The notes under the pieces are model-generated. The model did no database searches and was not told the origin of the DNA. It saw only the letters and a list, made by a program, of their open reading frames with translations. Of a stretch of 31,796 nucleotides of DNA, positions 20,138-28,029 are shown in pieces. Position 1 is the stretch's first letter; each line of letters begins with the position of its first letter. The translations under genes were made by a program, and so were the position numbers. This DNA comes from a virus: positions 1 to 31,796 of the IMG/VR virus record IMGVR_UViG_3300037961_000677. One strand, given 5' to 3'.

Positions 20138-21798
20138 GAAAAGATTTAAAACAATTTGTCGAGGATCACAACAATCGTGATAACTCCCTTGAGTATGAGT
20201 GTGTGAATACATTACAAAATACACCTTGGAGAGTGAACAAGTTTGTTTTGGAAACTATAAGAGCTTGTTGGGATAGTGGAGAACAGTGGGTTGGTTTACC
20301 TTCTCGTGATAATATACCACTTCCTAATTATCCTTTTAGCGTTGAGCCTAGACATTTAAACGATGAACAGAAAAAAGAGTTTAAAGACTTTAAGGCTTTA
20401 CGAAATACTATATACTCTGAGAATGCTAAGAATATGTCCAAGCGTATTCAAGTGGAGAGGACTTTACAGCTTGCAGAAGAATACGAAACTATGGACAACT
20501 TCTGGTTCGTGTGGCAATGCGACTTTCGTGGCAGGAAATATCCTGTTGAGTCGTTCCTCTCGCCACAGAATGCAGATTACTCTAAAGCATTATTGGAGTT
20601 TTCTCGTCCAGCTACCATTCTCAATGACGAAGATGCCAAGTGGTTAGCTATTCATGGTGCTAATGTGTTCGGAGTGGACAAGGTTAGCCTAGAAGATCGT
20701 GAGATGTGGGCTTATATAAATATAGAAAATGCTGTTAATGTTTATAATAATCCTTATGAATGTAAGTGGTGGCAGGAAGCCGACAAACCTTGGCAAGCAT
20801 TGGCATGGTGTAAAGAGTGGGCAGAATATAATGAGGTACGTCTGAGAGGCTTTGGAGAGCCGTATGAGACACATTTACCCTGTGCTAGTGATGGGAGCTG
20901 TAATGGATTACAACACCTCTCAGCAATGCTCAGGGACTCTGAGGGAGGTAAGGCAGTAAACCTCACCCCCAGCAACGAGCCAAGAGATATTTATGCTGAT
21001 GTAGCTAACAAAACAATATCTCTGTTAGAAAAAGAAAACACTACAATAGCTAAAGAATTATTAAAAATAGGTGTGTGTCGTAAGCTAACCAAAAGGTCAG
21101 TGATGATTGTCCCTTATAGTGGAACTAGACACGCTTGTAGAGAGTATATAATGGAAGCTTTAGAAGAAAAATGTAAGGGTAATAATCCTTGGAATGATGA
21201 TTTCTTTGAACCTTCTTTTTATCTTTCTGGTTTTGTATGGCAAGCTATAAGTGAGGTTATTGTGTCAGCTTTTAGTGCCATGAATTACATCAAGGAGATA
21301 GCTAAATTATATGTAGATAGTGGTAAGATATTTTCTTGGGTAACACCTACAAATTTACTTGTAAGGCAGGACTACAAAGAGAATAAAAAACGCAAGGTCA
21401 AGTCTCATATCAGTGGTTCGATAATACAACTGACTTATAATGAGGAGCAGGTCGATACAATTGATAGGAGAAAAGTATTATCTGGTGCTAGTCCAAATTT
21501 TGTACACTCACTAGATGCTTCGGCTTTGACATTTACTGTACATGAGTGTATAAAAGATGGTATAATAGACTTTGCAATGGTGCATGACTCTTATGCTACT
21601 CATAGCCCTAATATGCCTAAGTTAAACAAGAGGTTACGAGAGGCTTTTGTTAAGATGTATCAAGAGCATGATGTACTAGAAAATTTATTTACAAAAGCTG
21701 TTGCAGAACTGCCTGATGGCACTGATGTACCAAGACCTCCTGAGAAAGGAGACTTAGATTTAAACGATGTACTAAAGAGTGACTATTTCTTTGCCTGA
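20134..21798 (+). CDS. Phage RNA polymerase, catalytic part (split gene)
   Basis: A 554-residue ORF with all catalytic parts of the T7 enzyme. D253 in CASDGSCNGLQHLSAMLRD corresponds to T7 D537, K320 and Y328 in TKRSVMIVPYSG to K631 and Y639 (same spacing of 8), and D485 in MVHDSY to D812. The C-terminus (GDLDLNDVLKSDYFFA) has the terminal FxFA-like foot, ending in FFA (T7: FAFA). The segment between D253 and K320 is shorter than in T7. It starts with ATGA on the stop of the N-terminal ORF and has no strong independent ribosome site, so translation would depend on coupling. It transcribes from the three SP6-like promoters in this window. Confidence 0.95.
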   Translation: MRKDLKQFVEDHNNRDNSLEYECVNTLQNTPWRVNKFVLETIRACWDSGEQWVGLPSRDNIPLPNYPFSVEPRHLNDEQKKEFKDFKALRNTIYSENAKNMSKRIQVERTLQLAEEYETMDNFWFVWQCDFRGRKYPVESFLSPQNADYSKALLEFSRPATILNDEDAKWLAIHGANVFGVDKVSLEDREMWAYINIENAVNVYNNPYECKWWQEADKPWQALAWCKEWAEYNEVRLRGFGEPYETHLPCASDGSCNGLQHLSAMLRDSEGGKAVNLTPSNEPRDIYADVANKTISLLEKENTTIAKELLKIGVCRKLTKRSVMIVPYSGTRHACREYIMEALEEKCKGNNPWNDDFFEPSFYLSGFVWQAISEVIVSAFSAMNYIKEIAKLYVDSGKIFSWVTPTNLLVRQDYKENKKRKVKSHISGSIIQLTYNEEQVDTIDRRKVLSGASPNFVHSLDASALTFTVHECIKDGIIDFAMVHDSYATHSPNMPKLNKRLREAFVKMYQEHDVLENLFTKAVAELPDGTDVPRPPEKGDLDLNDVLKSDYFFA

Positions 21799-21801
21799 TT
21801 C

Positions 21802-21816
21802 CTCGGACATTCCGAG
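21802..21816 (+). repeat. Early-region palindrome, copy 13
   Basis: Exact copy 3 bases after the RNA polymerase stop and 12 bases before the phage promoter. It is the last copy in the window; none occurs in the replication or structural genes. Confidence 0.95.
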
Positions 21817-21828
21817 ACTGTTCGATTT

Positions 21829-21844
21829 AAAAGGTGACCTATAG
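21829..21844 (+). promoter_or_regulatory. Phage RNA polymerase promoter, copy 2
   Basis: AAAAGGTGACCTATAG, preceded by TTT, SP6-like. It lies just after the phage RNA polymerase and before the ssDNA-binding protein, so the polymerase would turn on the replication genes. By analogy the start site is G21844. Confidence 0.82.
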
Positions 21845-21884
21845 CCCTCTATCAATAAACTAAACTATATAAGGAAACTAAAGT

Positions 21885-22499
21885 ATGGCTAAAATGATAA
21901 AGAAACTTGCAGGAACTGCTATGTGGGCAAAAGTAACTGAGCCTGACACCAAGTTCAATCCAGATGGTGAATACTCAGTCAACTTACAAATGCCTGTAGC
22001 TGAGTCTGTTGAAATGTGTGAGCAACTAGAACAAATAGTTCAAGCGAAGTTTGATGAGGCAATTGAGAAAGACCCTCGTCTAAAAAACACGCTGACCACA
22101 CAACCTGTTTGTCAACCTGTGTACGATAGAGATACAGGAGATGATACAGGAAATGTTGAGTTTAAGTTCAAGCTCAAAGCTAAAGTAAGAAAGCGTGATG
22201 GTACATATTATGAACAAGTACCTGCTGTGTTTGATGCTAAAGTTAAACCAATGGATAAAAATGTTCTTATAGGTAATGGCTCTAAAGTTAAAGTAGCCTT
22301 TGAACCTGTCCCTTATGTCATGCCCAGCACTAAGAAAGTGGGTGTGTCTCTTCGTCTTAAAGCAGTACAAGTAATCGACTTAATCGAATACGGTAATTCA
22401 GCAGCATCTGTATTTGATGAAGAAGATGGATATGTTGCACCAACTAAAGCACCTGCTACTAATGACGAAGAGGTATTCGATGATGTCTCAGACTTCTAA
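21885..22499 (+). CDS. ssDNA-binding protein (T7 gp2.5-like)
   Basis: A 204-residue protein with a beta-rich OB-fold-like core (GTAMWAKVTEPDTKFNPDGEYSVNLQMP, later VKVAFEPVPYVMPSTKKVGVSLRLKAVQVIDLI) and an acidic tail (DEEDGY, then TNDEEVFDDVSDF) ending in Phe. The tail and the terminal aromatic residue are the marks of T7 gp2.5, through which it contacts DNA polymerase and the helicase. GGAAACTAAAGT precedes the ATG. It is the first gene downstream of phage promoter 2. The next gene starts within its last codons, in another frame. Confidence 0.9.
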   Translation: MAKMIKKLAGTAMWAKVTEPDTKFNPDGEYSVNLQMPVAESVEMCEQLEQIVQAKFDEAIEKDPRLKNTLTTQPVCQPVYDRDTGDDTGNVEFKFKLKAKVRKRDGTYYEQVPAVFDAKVKPMDKNVLIGNGSKVKVAFEPVPYVMPSTKKVGVSLRLKAVQVIDLIEYGNSAASVFDEEDGYVAPTKAPATNDEEVFDDVSDF

Positions 22500-22854
22500 A
22501 TCAACCTTAGAAGAACGAGTTCAATTAAACCTTGATAAGCGTGGGGTAGTTTATGAGTATGAACCTTGTAAGCTACCTTATGTAGTAGAAAGAAACTACG
22601 TACCTGATCTAAAGATTGGGGATATGTATATCGAGATCAAGGGTTACTTCCGACAAGATGCTCAACGAAAGATGAGAAGTATCAAGGAACAACACCCTGA
22701 ATTGGACATTCGATTTTTATTCCAAAAAAATTCTAGCACTGTTCAAGGTGCTAAAAGAAGAAAAGACGGCACTAAAATGACTTGTGCTGAATGGGCAGAG
22801 AGACATGGATTTATATATGCAGAAGAGATCATCCCAGATGAGTGGCTTAATTAA
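22483..22854 (+). CDS. Endonuclease I, Holliday junction resolvase (T7 gp3-like)
   Basis: A 123-residue protein from ATG 22483 (overlapping the ssDNA-binding protein by 17 bases). The catalytic set of T7 gp3 is seen: E11, D42 in VPDLKIG, E51 and K53 in YIEIKG. The phrases EQHPELDIRFLFQ and WAERHGF...IIPDEW match the T7 family closely. It resolves branched DNA and degrades host DNA to feed nucleotides to phage synthesis. A longer frame from 22414 lies in the preceding gene and is not needed. Confidence 0.92.
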   Translation: MSQTSKSTLEERVQLNLDKRGVVYEYEPCKLPYVVERNYVPDLKIGDMYIEIKGYFRQDAQRKMRSIKEQHPELDIRFLFQKNSSTVQGAKRRKDGTKMTCAEWAERHGFIYAEEIIPDEWLN

Positions 22855-23002
22855 ATCACCATGTATAAATGTGTGTGTACTTAAAGATAAATACTGTGTC
22901 GGCTGTGGTCGTAGTATTGATGACATTACACATTGGTCTACTTACACAAACGAACAAAAACGAAAAGTAATAGAGGATATAAATGGAAAAACAGGAGAGT
23001 GA
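22838..23002 (+). CDS. DUF1289 small Cys protein
   Basis: A 54-residue protein from ATG 22838. It has four cysteines in the pattern SPCINVCVLKDKYCVGCGRSIDDITHW, as in the DUF1289 family, with a charged helix after (YTNEQKRKVIEDI). The cysteines suggest metal binding. It overlaps the endonuclease I gene by 17 bases and the primase/helicase by 20, so the three are translated as a set. Function is unknown. Confidence 0.78.
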   Translation: MSGLIKSPCINVCVLKDKYCVGCGRSIDDITHWSTYTNEQKRKVIEDINGKTGE

Positions 23003-24554
23003 ATTTATAAGACACACTCCATGTGATAAGTGTGGTTCGTCTGATGCTAACAGTCTATATTCAGATGGTCATACCTATTGCTTTGCGTGTGAGACTTATG
23101 GGCAATCCCAAGAGGAGGCTAAAGTGGTAGAGTTGAAGCCCGACAATTTTTTAAATGGTAAGTATGTTCCGTTAATAAAACGAAAATTAAACCTTAGAAC
23201 TGTAGAGTTTTGGGACTATCAGACAGGTGAATTAAATGGTCAGACAACGCAGATTGCAAACCATAAAACCTCGCAAGGTAAAACAGTTGGTCAAAAAATT
23301 CGGACAGCAGGGAAGCAGTTCTCAGTACGAGGTAATATCAAAGAAGCTGGACTCTACGGACAGTGGTTGTGGAGAGACAGTGGTAAAACAGTAACAGTTG
23401 TCGAGGGTGAGCTAGATGCTCTCTCTTTGTCACAAGCCTTCGATCATAAGTGGGCTGTTGTTTCTGTAAAGACAGGAGCTGCTGGAGCAAAGCGTGATAT
23501 CAAACAAGCTATCGAATGGCTTGAGGGTTTTGATTCAGTAGTCTTTATGTTCGACAACGATGAGGTAGGTAGAAAAGCATCAATAGAATGTGCATCACTA
23601 CTATCACCTCGCAAAGCTAAGATTGCCAAACTACCATTGAAAGATGCTAGTGAAATGGTAATGGCAGGTCGTACCAAAGAACTAATAAATGCTTTCTGGG
23701 AAGCCAAGACTTTCCAACCAGATGGTATTATAAATGGTGCTGATCTATGGGAAGAAGTATCTACTGAAAAACAAGTACATTGTGTACCTTATCCTTACAA
23801 CAGTCTAAATAATAAAGTAGGTGGTTGTAGGTTAGGTGAGATAGTAACTGTAACAGCAGGGTCAGGTTTAGGTAAAAGTCAACTCACACGAGAGTTTGCA
23901 TATCATCTACTGAACGAGGGTGCTACCATAGGCTACGTTGCGTTAGAGGAATCTAGTAAACGCACAGCTCAGGGATTGATGTCTTTATACTTAAACAGGC
24001 TCGTACATTTAGAGACTGTTGATAAAGCTGAACTACGAAAAGCCTTTGATGCCACACTAGGAACTGGTCGTGTGTTTATGTATGACCATTGGGGTTCAAC
24101 TGAGTCAGATAATTTATTAAATAAAATACGTTATCTAGCTAGAGGTTGTGGTTGTCAATACATTATACTAGACCACATTAGTATTGTGGTTAGTGGCATG
24201 GATGGTGGAGACGAGCGTAGAACAATTGATACTTTAATGACAAGACTTCGTTCTATTACAGAGGAGTTAAACATTGGTATGATTGTAGTGTCTCACCTAA
24301 GGAGACCTAGTGGTGACAAAGGACATGAAGAGGGTGTGGTTACATCACTATCCCAACTTCGTGGTTCGGCTGCTATCGGACAGCTATCTGATATTGTTAT
24401 AGGATTAGAAAGAAACCAACAAGATGCTGATAACTCTGACGTAACTACCATAAGAGTATTAAAAAACAGATGGTCTGGTGAGACAGGTGTAGCAGGAGTC
24501 TTGACTTACTCAAGAGATACAGGTAGAATGTTGGAAGATGATGTGCAATTTTAG
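22983..24554 (+). CDS. Primase-helicase (T7 gp4-like)
   Basis: A 523-residue protein with the gp4 order of domains. The zinc-binding domain has C14, C17, C33 and C36. The primase core contains VVEGELDALSLSQ (about 139-151) and FMFDNDEVGRKA, the toprim acidic motifs. The DnaB-like helicase domain has Walker A GSGLGKS with K298, Walker B-like YIILDHI (about 391-397) and a VVSHLRRP motif. Its C-terminus (VLTYSRDTGRMLEDDVQF) ends acidic-aromatic, as in T7 gp4, for polymerase contact. It unwinds DNA and makes RNA primers at the fork. Confidence 0.95.
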   Translation: MEKQESEFIRHTPCDKCGSSDANSLYSDGHTYCFACETYGQSQEEAKVVELKPDNFLNGKYVPLIKRKLNLRTVEFWDYQTGELNGQTTQIANHKTSQGKTVGQKIRTAGKQFSVRGNIKEAGLYGQWLWRDSGKTVTVVEGELDALSLSQAFDHKWAVVSVKTGAAGAKRDIKQAIEWLEGFDSVVFMFDNDEVGRKASIECASLLSPRKAKIAKLPLKDASEMVMAGRTKELINAFWEAKTFQPDGIINGADLWEEVSTEKQVHCVPYPYNSLNNKVGGCRLGEIVTVTAGSGLGKSQLTREFAYHLLNEGATIGYVALEESSKRTAQGLMSLYLNRLVHLETVDKAELRKAFDATLGTGRVFMYDHWGSTESDNLLNKIRYLARGCGCQYIILDHISIVVSGMDGGDERRTIDTLMTRLRSITEELNIGMIVVSHLRRPSGDKGHEEGVVTSLSQLRGSAAIGQLSDIVIGLERNQQDADNSDVTTIRVLKNRWSGETGVAGVLTYSRDTGRMLEDDVQF

Positions 24555-24563
24555 GAGAGCTAT

Positions 24564-24728
24564 ATGAAGTTAGAAAAGTATGAGCAAGACAATGAGATAA
24601 AATTAATGGAGGCTTATAAAGTATTAAAGGAGTTGCTATCTTCTGCTGGTTTAGAAGAGATACCAACCTTTAAAGAATTTAAAGTTATCTATGAAGAAGA
24701 AAAAGCAGCACTAGCTACGAAACACTAA
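24564..24728 (+). CDS. Small acidic helical protein between helicase and polymerase
   Basis: A 54-residue ORF with TTAGGAGAGCTAT before the ATG. MKLEKYEQDNEIKLMEAYKVLKELLSSAGLEEIPTFKEFKVIYEEEKAALATKH is a charged, helical sequence. No family is recognised. The strong ribosome site and compact spacing (9 bases from the previous stop) support it being translated. Confidence 0.55.
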   Translation: MKLEKYEQDNEIKLMEAYKVLKELLSSAGLEEIPTFKEFKVIYEEEKAALATKH

Positions 24729-24751
24729 TCACTCCAGCGAGAGGATATATT

Positions 24752-24904
24752 ATGGAATGTTACAACTGTGGTACACATTTAATTTGGGGAGGAGATCACG
24801 ATTGTGAAGATAGTGAAGAGTTTGTAATGGAAACAAACTTATCATGCCCTAAATGTGGAACTCATGTTATAGTCTATACTCCAAGGAAAGGAGGTATAGA
24901 ATGA
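24752..24904 (+). CDS. Small zinc-ribbon protein
   Basis: A 50-residue ORF with GAGAGGATATATT upstream. It contains CYNCG near the start and CPKCG near residue 32, with another Cys and several His/Asp (DHDCED) between. This two-knuckle CxxC pattern is typical of a zinc ribbon. It overlaps the DNA polymerase start by four bases (ATGA). A DNA- or protein-binding role at the fork is possible; function unknown. Confidence 0.6.
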   Translation: MECYNCGTHLIWGGDHDCEDSEEFVMETNLSCPKCGTHVIVYTPRKGGIE

Positions 24905-26613
24905 TTATATTTGATATAGAAGCAGATCATTTATTACCTGATGTAACTAAAGTTCATTGTATGGTTTTAAAAAATCTAAGGACAGGTAATGTAGTTCGTA
25001 TTGAGCCTGACAACATACAAATGGGTTTAGGTATATTACAAGGTGCTAAGGCTATTGGTGGTCATAATATCATGGCATATGATTTACCTGTATTAAAAAA
25101 ATTATACAACTTTGAGTATAAAGGAAAAGTGTTTGATACTTTAGTAGCCTCACGCTTAATCTGGTCTAATCTAAAAGAAATAGATTTACTTAAACGAACA
25201 GTAGATAGTAATTTGATTGGGTCACATTCATTAAAAGCATGGGGTCAACGACTAAAATTTAACAAGGGAGATTATGGTGAGTACGAAGGTGCTTTTGATA
25301 AATACACACCTGAGATGCTAGACTATTGTGAACAGGACGTTCATCTAAATACTAAATTTTATGAGTTGATTCAATCTAAAGACTATCCCGAAAAGCCTAT
25401 GCAGTTAGAACACGAGATGAATAGGTTGTTATTACAACAAGAGAGAAATGGATTTCCTTTTGATGTAGATAAGGCAAGGGCTTTGTATGCTAAGTTGTCT
25501 CATAGAAAGCAAGAGATAGAAACAGAGTTGGTAAACAATCTTCCACCCACAGTAGTTGAGTTGAAAACGAAAACAAAAGTTATTCCATTCAACCCTGCAT
25601 CTCGTCAACAGATAGCAGATAGACTACAACAAAAAGGCTGGAAGCCTGAAGAGTTTACTCCATCAGGTGAACCAAAAGTTGACGAAAAAATTTTGGCAGG
25701 AATTGATATGCCAGAAGCTAAATTATTGACAGAATATTTAATGCTAAACAAAAGACTAGGACAGCTAGGAAATGGTAAGCAAGCTTGGCTTAAATTGGAA
25801 AGAGAAGGTCGCATTCATGGCAGGGTCAATCATATGGGGGCTGTCACTTCTCGCTGTACTCACAGTGATCCAAACGTCGCTCAAGTTCCCTCAATTGGAG
25901 CAGCATATGGGAAGGAATGTCGAGCGTTATTTCATGCGACAGAAGGCTTCTCGCTTCTCGGTGCAGATGCAAGTGGTCTTGAACTCAGGTGTCTCGCTCA
26001 CTATATGAATCGTTATGATGGTGGTGCATATGGTAAAGAAATACTTAGTGGTGATATCCATACAGCTAATCAAAAAGCTGCTGGATTAGAGACCAGACCT
26101 CAAGCCAAAACATTTATCTACGGATTCTTGTATGGTGCAGGTAATGAAAAGATAGGTCAGATAATTGGCAAAGGTGCTAGGGAAGGAGGTCAAATAAAGA
26201 AAAGGTTTTTGGCTAAAACCCCAGCTTTAAAGAAACTAACAGAAGCTCTAAAATATAGATTAGAACAGCAGAGTGGTGACAAATTTATTAATGGTTTAGA
26301 TGGTAGAAGAATACCTATCCGTCACCCTCATGCTGCTTTGAACACTCTACTTCAATCAGCAGGTGCTATCATATGTAAAAAGTGGTATGCAACTATAGAT
26401 AAAAAAATTAGAGAAAGAGGTTATAAAACTAATGATGTTTCAATAGTAGCCTTTGTTCACGATGAAGTTCAAATCTTAGTTAAGAAAGGGCTTGAGGATG
26501 AAATAGGTGCAATCACTAAAGAAGCCATTAAAGAAACAGAGCTGGAGTTCAACTTTAAATGCCCTCTCGACTCAGAATACCAAGTCGGAAGTAGTTGGGC
26601 AGAAACTCACTGA
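24901..26613 (+). CDS. DNA polymerase, family A (T7 gp5-like, compact)
   Basis: A 570-residue polymerase beginning at ATG 24901, with AAGGAGGT upstream (a longer frame from 24853 overlaps the zinc-ribbon gene). The 3'-5' exonuclease is at the N-terminus: D5/E7 in FDIEAD, NIMAYDLPVL, and CEQDVHLN. The polymerase motifs follow: A with D356 in DASGLELRC, B RPQAKTFIYGFLYG (R399, K403, Y407), and C HDE (D521). T7 gp5 has 704 residues; the difference is largely a missing insertion of about 75 residues between the thumb helices, the thioredoxin-binding domain of T7. Confidence 0.95.
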   Translation: MIIFDIEADHLLPDVTKVHCMVLKNLRTGNVVRIEPDNIQMGLGILQGAKAIGGHNIMAYDLPVLKKLYNFEYKGKVFDTLVASRLIWSNLKEIDLLKRTVDSNLIGSHSLKAWGQRLKFNKGDYGEYEGAFDKYTPEMLDYCEQDVHLNTKFYELIQSKDYPEKPMQLEHEMNRLLLQQERNGFPFDVDKARALYAKLSHRKQEIETELVNNLPPTVVELKTKTKVIPFNPASRQQIADRLQQKGWKPEEFTPSGEPKVDEKILAGIDMPEAKLLTEYLMLNKRLGQLGNGKQAWLKLEREGRIHGRVNHMGAVTSRCTHSDPNVAQVPSIGAAYGKECRALFHATEGFSLLGADASGLELRCLAHYMNRYDGGAYGKEILSGDIHTANQKAAGLETRPQAKTFIYGFLYGAGNEKIGQIIGKGAREGGQIKKRFLAKTPALKKLTEALKYRLEQQSGDKFINGLDGRRIPIRHPHAALNTLLQSAGAIICKKWYATIDKKIRERGYKTNDVSIVAFVHDEVQILVKKGLEDEIGAITKEAIKETELEFNFKCPLDSEYQVGSSWAETH

Positions 26614-26902
26614 CTCTAGCAGGATTGGAGACCTTGCAGAACATTATGCAATTACATGGTTATGGGACGAAGGTTTTGAAGTGTTTCATAATTGTGGGTG
26701 TACAGGAGCTATTGATATTGTAGCTATAAAAGATGGTGAGGTTTATTTATTTGATGTTAAAACCATGCAGTACAATAAGGATAAAGAATATTATACGATT
26801 AAAAAAGGTAGAACTGATCTGCAAAAAGAGATGGGTGTTCAGTTACTTAGTTTTAATCCTAGCAACAGGAAGTTGAGAATGGTTAAACACAGGAGTATCT
26901 AA
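26507..26902 (+). CDS. PD-(D/E)XK nuclease-like protein
   Basis: The frame is open from GTG 26507, but the true start is uncertain because the first 36 codons lie inside the polymerase gene; the conserved part starts near SSRIGDLAEHY at about codon 38. The core GDLAEHYAI, GAIDIVAIKDGEVYLFDVKT gives the E, D and D-V-K of the PD-(D/E)XK fold, as in PDDEXK_5 and resolvase-like proteins. It likely cuts branched or damaged DNA. No ATG occurs where the conserved sequence starts, so a non-ATG start is probable. Confidence 0.7.
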   Translation: MQSLKKPLKKQSWSSTLNALSTQNTKSEVVGQKLTDSSRIGDLAEHYAITWLWDEGFEVFHNCGCTGAIDIVAIKDGEVYLFDVKTMQYNKDKEYYTIKKGRTDLQKEMGVQLLSFNPSNRKLRMVKHRSI

Positions 26903-27084
26903 TGCAGAGTGATATGTTAAATATAATTTTAGTTTTTAGTTTTGCTTTTGTTAGTGTAGCCCTTGGTATTAGATGGATAAGCCAATCATGGATTGATTAC
27001 AAGTTAGCTAAATTAGGGCTGATAATAGAAAGATTAGACAAAGCAGAATATGAAAAAATGATGGGAGATAAAAGTGATGAGTAA
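26902..27084 (+). CDS. Small membrane protein
   Basis: A 60-residue protein. Residues about 6-25 (LNIILVFSFAFVSVALGIRW) form one membrane helix, followed by an amphipathic helix and a charged C-terminus (RLDKAEYEKMMGDKSDE). It starts one base within the previous stop and its last eight bases ATGAGTAA overlap the next gene. Function unknown. Confidence 0.62.
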   Translation: MQSDMLNIILVFSFAFVSVALGIRWISQSWIDYKLAKLGLIIERLDKAEYEKMMGDKSDE

Positions 27085-27796
27085 AACACTTTTAGTAGAT
27101 GGAGACATTGTAGCCTACAAAGCTGCCACGATAGCTGAGACTCCAATAGATTGGGGTGATGGTTTATGGACACTCCATGCACACGAGAAAGATGTAGTAG
27201 GTTCTATCGAAGAGTTTATGTCTAAAATAATAGAAGAATCTAAATGCGAGAAAGTTATTACTTGTTTAACAGGTACTTCTTTATATAGAAAAGATATAGC
27301 ACCTTACTACAAAGAGAATAGAAAAACTGTACGTAAACCTATGCTCCTAAATTTTGCCAAAAAATATTTGGCAGATGTGTACAATGGCAAAATTGAAAAT
27401 AAGCTAGAGGCAGATGACCTTCTTGGAATTTTAGGTAGTAGTAGTGACGATTACATTATATGGTCTGAGGATAAAGATTTACTAACTGTCCCTGCCAATC
27501 ATTTAGTTCATGGTCAAGTTGTACAAATAGATAACGAGCAAGCTGACTATAACTTTTTCTATCAAACTCTTGTAGGTGATTCAACTGATAACTATAAAGG
27601 TTGTCCTACAATAGGTGATAAAAAAGCAAATAAAATCTTGCAAGAAAAAGGTGCTACTTGGGAAACTGTAGTTGACACTTATGCTAAACAAAACCTAAGC
27701 GAAGAGGTTGCAATTGAAAACGCAAGACTTGCAAGGATACTTCGTGTAGGTGAGTATGATTTTGAAACTAAGGAGGTAAGTTTGTGGGCAGCATAG
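27077..27796 (+). CDS. 5'-3' exonuclease (T7 gp6-like)
   Basis: A 239-residue exonuclease of the 5'-3' (FEN/T5-exo) fold. It starts at ATG 27077 (a GTG three bases earlier is less likely). Metal ligands are visible: D8/D10 in VDGDIVAYKAA, the LEADDLLGIL pair, SEDKDL and LVGDSTDNYKGCPTIGDKKANKIL (helix-3-turn type). In T7 gp6 removes RNA primers, degrades host DNA and helps recombination. It follows the nuclease-like and membrane genes and precedes the DUF3310 gene. Confidence 0.88.
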   Translation: MSKTLLVDGDIVAYKAATIAETPIDWGDGLWTLHAHEKDVVGSIEEFMSKIIEESKCEKVITCLTGTSLYRKDIAPYYKENRKTVRKPMLLNFAKKYLADVYNGKIENKLEADDLLGILGSSSDDYIIWSEDKDLLTVPANHLVHGQVVQIDNEQADYNFFYQTLVGDSTDNYKGCPTIGDKKANKILQEKGATWETVVDTYAKQNLSEEVAIENARLARILRVGEYDFETKEVSLWAA

Positions 27797-28029
27797 ACCT
27801 AGTAAATGAACCTCCACATTACAACAAAGGTGATATTGAAACCATAGATTATATCGTTGATGTGTTAGGTGAGTATGAGGCTATCTCATATTGTCACGGC
27901 AATGTACTAAAGTACACAGGCTCAAGATTGTGGGAAAAAGGTAAGCCTATTGAGGATGCTAAAAAAGCAATCTGGTATCTAAACAAAATGATTGAATTAA
28001 TGGAAAAGACAAAAGGGGTAAATTGGTAA
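27784..28029 (+). CDS. DUF3310 small protein
   Basis: An 81-residue protein starting with GTG at 27784, with AAGGAGGTAAGTTT before it and 13 bases of overlap with the exonuclease. The family signature NEPPHYNKGDIETIDYI...YCHGNVLKYTGSRLWEKGKPIEDAKKAIWYLNKMIELM is clear. Members are common in T7-like and siphoviral genomes beside nucleotide metabolism genes; related domains occur in T7 gp1.7 (a nucleotide kinase). Exact role not established. It is followed directly by the ribonucleotide reductase. Confidence 0.85.
   Translation: MGSIDLVNEPPHYNKGDIETIDYIVDVLGEYEAISYCHGNVLKYTGSRLWEKGKPIEDAKKAIWYLNKMIELMEKTKGVNW

Noticed and set aside
13270-21816. The repeated palindrome as a CRISPR array
   Set aside because: Spacing is irregular (22 to several thousand bases), the repeat is only 15 bases, and genes lie between copies.
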